From assembly GCF_003258605.2 (NCBI RefSeq), contig NZ_CP031264.1:3782001-3846000 (forward strand): DNA of 64,000 nucleotides, in the 5' to 3' direction. The position numbers and the translations under genes were made by a program. How positions within the stretch are numbered: position 1 is the first letter of the stretch; each line of letters starts with the position of its first letter. The DNA comes from Peterkaempfera bronchialis. GTDB lineage: Bacteria; Actinomycetota; Actinomycetes; Streptomycetales; Streptomycetaceae. A model generated the notes under the pieces. That model saw only the letters and a program-made list of their open reading frames with translations, did not search any database and was not told the DNA's origin. Positions 62,201-64,000 of this stretch are shown piece by piece.

Positions 62201-62366
62201 TCCGGGGCGCTCCCCTCGCCACCAGCAGCCGCGCGAGTGCGTCGACCGCCGAGTCGAGCAGGGCGTAGGTCAGCTCATGGCGGCACCATTCGACGGCGGT
62301 GCGGTCGGTCGGGTCCAGGTCGAGCAGCAGCCCGAGGGCATCCTGGTCCCGCGTCACGGCGGTCAT
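59283..62366 (-). CDS. NRPS: A-T-C trimodule (right arm)
   Basis: The enzyme is 1027 aa. The A domain (about 1-505) is shorter and atypical: LIPTSGSTGAAKA, VNFDPSLRELL, NLYGMTEGTL, RTGDLGCW, LLRSGKVDR. The specificity positions match no known code. T: FVDAGVSSLDM, Ser about 544. C (about 620-1020) has the canonical HHLFADG at about 744, with STRQVAYMATCM at its start. It should activate one amino or hydroxy acid and condense it downstream, presumably onto an amine such as that made by the adjacent decarboxylase. No TE. Confidence 0.91.
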   Translation of the reverse strand: MTAVTRDQDALGLLLDLDPTDRTAVEWCRHELTYALLDSAVDALARLLVARGAPRTHVLLLGPLCPAYVVGLLATLRCGAVPVPVDAGMTADQYAWAERAARPSTILTSDLSTVAHYQGAGAADEVVLDAATGRVILDTSAGRRSGTAWRYSEQDAGYLIPTSGSTGAAKAIVGSRTGLHAFLSWFVGEFTLDDQDICAAVTRVNFDPSLRELLSVLVVGGRLCLPEVDAQLDLRALRRHFIGSKATIAFLVPSLARRIAEVLRAESIRLDRLRLGFFAGEVLSSRVVEQWAEIAPDAEFVNLYGMTEGTLAQLYRRGVRPGSGGRSQGIPVGRPRPGVSVAIDRADGEGHGEVVIGSSAPALGMLTGGPGPEPGTFQVDPMAPELRTGDLGCWTDHGELVIVGRLGNDLKVSGRRVSFHRFADLVEDLPEVDQCIVVGRQGLPHAFATVAELAPDREERLRERIRGVARRLGLPRPTVHLRRELPLLRSGKVDRVALTASIEDSPTVDAASVGRDAGTAEVLLGLLGLGAGVAASTSFVDAGVSSLDMTEFVLGVNRRFGLSLSARDCFEHRDVASLALAIERTGRPAAPSAAPPGDRQEDTTGGRAAYPLSTRQVAYMATCMADGNANWCNLSREIRIERVVTAAEVAAAVDGLVARHDALRLSLSADWSQLIHSGAADLRYPITVHEASDAGSETDAEYRARVQEARARAVSPPIDPTAAPPLRVAVVRSGGRSSVLLVAHHLFADGLSMDLIAGEVRSALLGQRIGSGPPRQGYRSYCLATRRTSETPTPDAEYWRALLRGAEQIELPEAVSDDARSGELLSRPFGVGRSREARRLAAAAGVSVFSVVLAAFDLAVSRTFGLRPLTIVVPVQIREGVRNATAGMFMSQLIVRGGGSASLPDNAREFARQLDQGAARSSWEFDQRVGELGLAGSDCFPLTTVLFNQHPKERGLRVRDLGSWQPRALGRTLRYQVQGELHMSGSEMALTYYYRRGIAGDGTGVIDRIHAHVLAALSSAGRTLNAE

Positions 62367-63001
62367 TCGGCTGGGGCGGTCGGGGGCCGCAGGACCAGCT
62401 TCGCCAGCTCCTGGCGGGCGGCGACATCACTGGCATCCAGCGCTGCCGACAGGCTCTCCATACCGCCCTTGCCCTGGTTCAACCGGAAGCACGAGGTGAA
62501 CCGGAGGTCGCGCAGCCGGAAGCCCACGATATTTTGGAGGTATCCATCGGTCAGGTGCTCCGGTATCTCCCCGAGGGACCAGGTCGATCCCTCGACGGTC
62601 CGCCGCTGCAATCGGTCGATCAGCACCTCCACATCCGCGCGGGTCCGGTCGCCGTCGCTGAGTTCAAGTCGGCCGGAGATCTCCACGGCGCAGTACAGCC
62701 AGGTCGGAATGCGGCTGCGGGTCCCGAACCACTCCGCGGGGACGTAGGTGTCCGGCCCGAGCACGGTGATCGTGGCCGGCGCCCCTGCACCGAACGCAGC
62801 CGCCAGGTCGTTCGCACGGGCGACATGACCGGCGACAAACGGCGTGGTGGTGTGGGTGCCGTCGGTGCCGCGCAGATCGACGGGGAGCGGCGATGTGTAC
62901 ACCGTGCCCGCGAGATATGTCGCGAGCACGCCGAACGATCGCGCCCGCACGAAGTCATACACGGCGGTCAACGGCAGGCTGAAGTGGTCTCTGGTGTACA
63001 T
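62363..63001 (-). CDS. PaiB-family FMN-binding protein (right arm)
   Basis: The 212-aa protein starts at ATG 63001 and its stop overlaps the A-T-C start by 4 nt. It shows MYTRDHFSLPLTAVYDFV, TTTPFVAGHVARANDLA, FGTRSRIPTWLYCAVEISG, LTDGYLQNIVGFRL and SCFRLNQGKGG, the same order as the PaiB gene at 24170, but it is diverged. PaiB relatives bind FMN in a split barrel. The presence of two, each next to an acyl-CoA dehydrogenase paralogue, argues for a biosynthetic, not regulatory, role. Confidence 0.82.
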   Translation of the reverse strand: MYTRDHFSLPLTAVYDFVRARSFGVLATYLAGTVYTSPLPVDLRGTDGTHTTTPFVAGHVARANDLAAAFGAGAPATITVLGPDTYVPAEWFGTRSRIPTWLYCAVEISGRLELSDGDRTRADVEVLIDRLQRRTVEGSTWSLGEIPEHLTDGYLQNIVGFRLRDLRFTSCFRLNQGKGGMESLSAALDASDVAARQELAKLVLRPPTAPAE

Positions 63002-63003
63002 GC

Positions 63004-64000
63004 TCAGTCCTTGTCCCTTGACTCCGGGTCCAGCAGCTCCAGGCCGATGCCCTCGCGTGACCCGCGCTGCGGCGGATGGAATGCGATTGCGTTCAGCCCA
63101 CCGGCGAGTGCGGTGTAGAAGCCGGTACCGGCGAAGGAGCCGCCGCCCGCCGCCCGCAGCAGCCGGCCGCCGAGGGCGCTCACCTCGTCCTCGACCTGGT
63201 CTCGTGCCTGTACCGCCAGGTTGAGTTGCTCGCGTACCGGCCTGCGATCGTCGACCGCGCGCGCCGCGTCCACCAGGACGGCCGCCAGTCGGCGGAGCCG
63301 CGCCACCGCCGTGGTCCAACCGCGCGAGTCGGCCCGCCGGGCCGGTGCGGTGGCCTCCGCCAGGCAGCGGGCGATGCCCAGGTACGAGGCGCTGATCAGC
63401 AGTTGGAACCACGCATAGCAGTCGGAGGCGAAGCGCAGCCCGGTCTCCCCCCGAAGCGGGAAGACATGGTCGCCCCGGACGCGCACGCCCGACAGGCGGA
63501 CGGCGTGGCTCTGGGCCGCGAGAAAGACCGGGCTCCGCCAGAACGGCTCGCGCTGCACACCGTCCGCACCGGCTTCGACAAACGCCTGGGCATACCCTTC
63601 GGGGGAGCCGTCCGGCGCCCGCAGCTCGACCATCAGGGAGAGCATGTCCATGCTGGTGGAGAGGCTGCACGGCCGCTTCAGCCCGGTGACGAGATAGGCA
63701 TCGGCGTCACGGACCGCCCAGCTCCCGAGGGTTCGCAGATCCCGGCCGGGAGTGGACTCCGCACCACCGGAGGCGATCAGCTTGGACCCCTGCGCGATGT
63801 CCTTGAGGACCACCTGGGCATGGGCGACACCGGCCGCCGCGACATTGCCCAGCGCGGCGATCTTGTAGTGGTGCATCGTGGTCGCAATCGCCACCGACGG
63901 CGCCATCGCGCCCAGCGCAAGCTGGAAGCGCACGGCGTCCGACGCCGACACTCCGGCTCCTCCGCACTGCGCCGGGATGAGCATCGCCGTGGCGCGGGTG
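63004..64000 (-). CDS. Acyl-CoA dehydrogenase-like flavoenzyme (right arm, 5' part beyond window)
   Basis: About 332 codons are present; an internal ATG at 63984 lies inside the fold, so the gene starts outside the window. LIPAQCGGAGVS, TMHHYKIAALGN, LIASGGAEST, GLKRPCSLSTSMDMLSL and the C-terminal IAFHPPQRG are shared with the enzyme at 28478, so they are paralogues. The stop is 2 nt upstream of the PaiB start. A role in oxidising a carrier-bound intermediate is inferred from context. The cluster continues to the right. Confidence 0.87.
   Translation of the reverse strand, partial: TRATAMLIPAQCGGAGVSASDAVRFQLALGAMAPSVAIATTMHHYKIAALGNVAAAGVAHAQVVLKDIAQGSKLIASGGAESTPGRDLRTLGSWAVRDADAYLVTGLKRPCSLSTSMDMLSLMVELRAPDGSPEGYAQAFVEAGADGVQREPFWRSPVFLAAQSHAVRLSGVRVRGDHVFPLRGETGLRFASDCYAWFQLLISASYLGIARCLAEATAPARRADSRGWTTAVARLRRLAAVLVDAARAVDDRRPVREQLNLAVQARDQVEDEVSALGGRLLRAAGGGSFAGTGFYTALAGGLNAIAFHPPQRGSREGIGLELLDPESRDKD

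Overview
The window is very GC-rich chromosomal DNA with GTG starts, leaderless promoters and actinobacterial gene order (topA, tmk, holB, tRNA-Thr). It comes from a Streptomyces-like actinomycete (Streptomyces, Kitasatospora, Streptacidiphilus or a close relative). Everything here was read by eye from the sequence; no database search was run.

Region 1 (1-16.6 kb) is conserved core chromosome. It holds a truncated ABC ATPase divergent from a MarR/GbsR-like regulator with a two-dyad operator between them, a small lipoprotein, a large N6-adenine-type methyltransferase, topoisomerase I, an MFS-thymidylate kinase fusion, the DNA polymerase III delta-prime subunit, two exported or anchored alpha/beta hydrolases, a LysE/LeuE exporter and tRNA-Thr(CGT). 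An 0.8-kb non-coding stretch between tmk and holB carries a degenerate array of hairpin units.

Region 2 (16.6-23.8 kb) is accessory DNA next to the tRNA gene. It starts with a decayed tRNA-like repeat. Next comes a compact three-gene operon that I read as an ABC three-component (ABC-3C) predicted conflict system: a putative effector, a small middle component and a DUF2326-type SMC-like ATPase. After that come a frameshifted small gene, a broken vapBC toxin-antitoxin pair whose antitoxin 5' end is missing beside an efflux gene, and an MFS pump/TetR pair with a multi-site operator.

Region 3 (23.8 kb to beyond the right edge) is a hybrid NRPS-PKS biosynthetic gene cluster that I do not recognise. 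It has a central rightward operon and two leftward arms. The central operon (36.9-54.0 kb) contains an EPSP-synthase-like enzyme, an aminotransferase, an FrhB-like iron-sulfur flavoprotein, a medium-chain dehydrogenase, an A-T didomain, a KS-AT-KR-ACP PKS, a luciferase-like monooxygenase, a free condensation domain, a KAS III-like protein, a flavin reductase and an efflux pump. The left arm (34.1 down to 23.9 kb) contains a TubC-Cy-A-T-TE NRPS, an acyl-CoA dehydrogenase, an O-carbamoyltransferase, a degenerate M17 aminopeptidase, a PaiB-like flavoprotein and a free ACP. The right arm (64.0 down to 53.9 kb) contains an acyl-CoA dehydrogenase, a second PaiB, an A-T-C NRPS, a PLP decarboxylase, a Cy-A-T-TE NRPS and a second free ACP.

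The two arms share the same four-part kit: Cy-A(Cys)-T-TE, free ACP, acyl-CoA dehydrogenase and PaiB. Both adenylation domains read as cysteine-specific, and both cyclization domains lack the first Asp of their DxxxxD motif. Gene ends overlap by 4 nt at many junctions, which implies tight co-translation. The product is probably a carbamoylated, cysteine-derived, sulfur-containing peptide-polyketide, but its structure cannot be deduced from this window.
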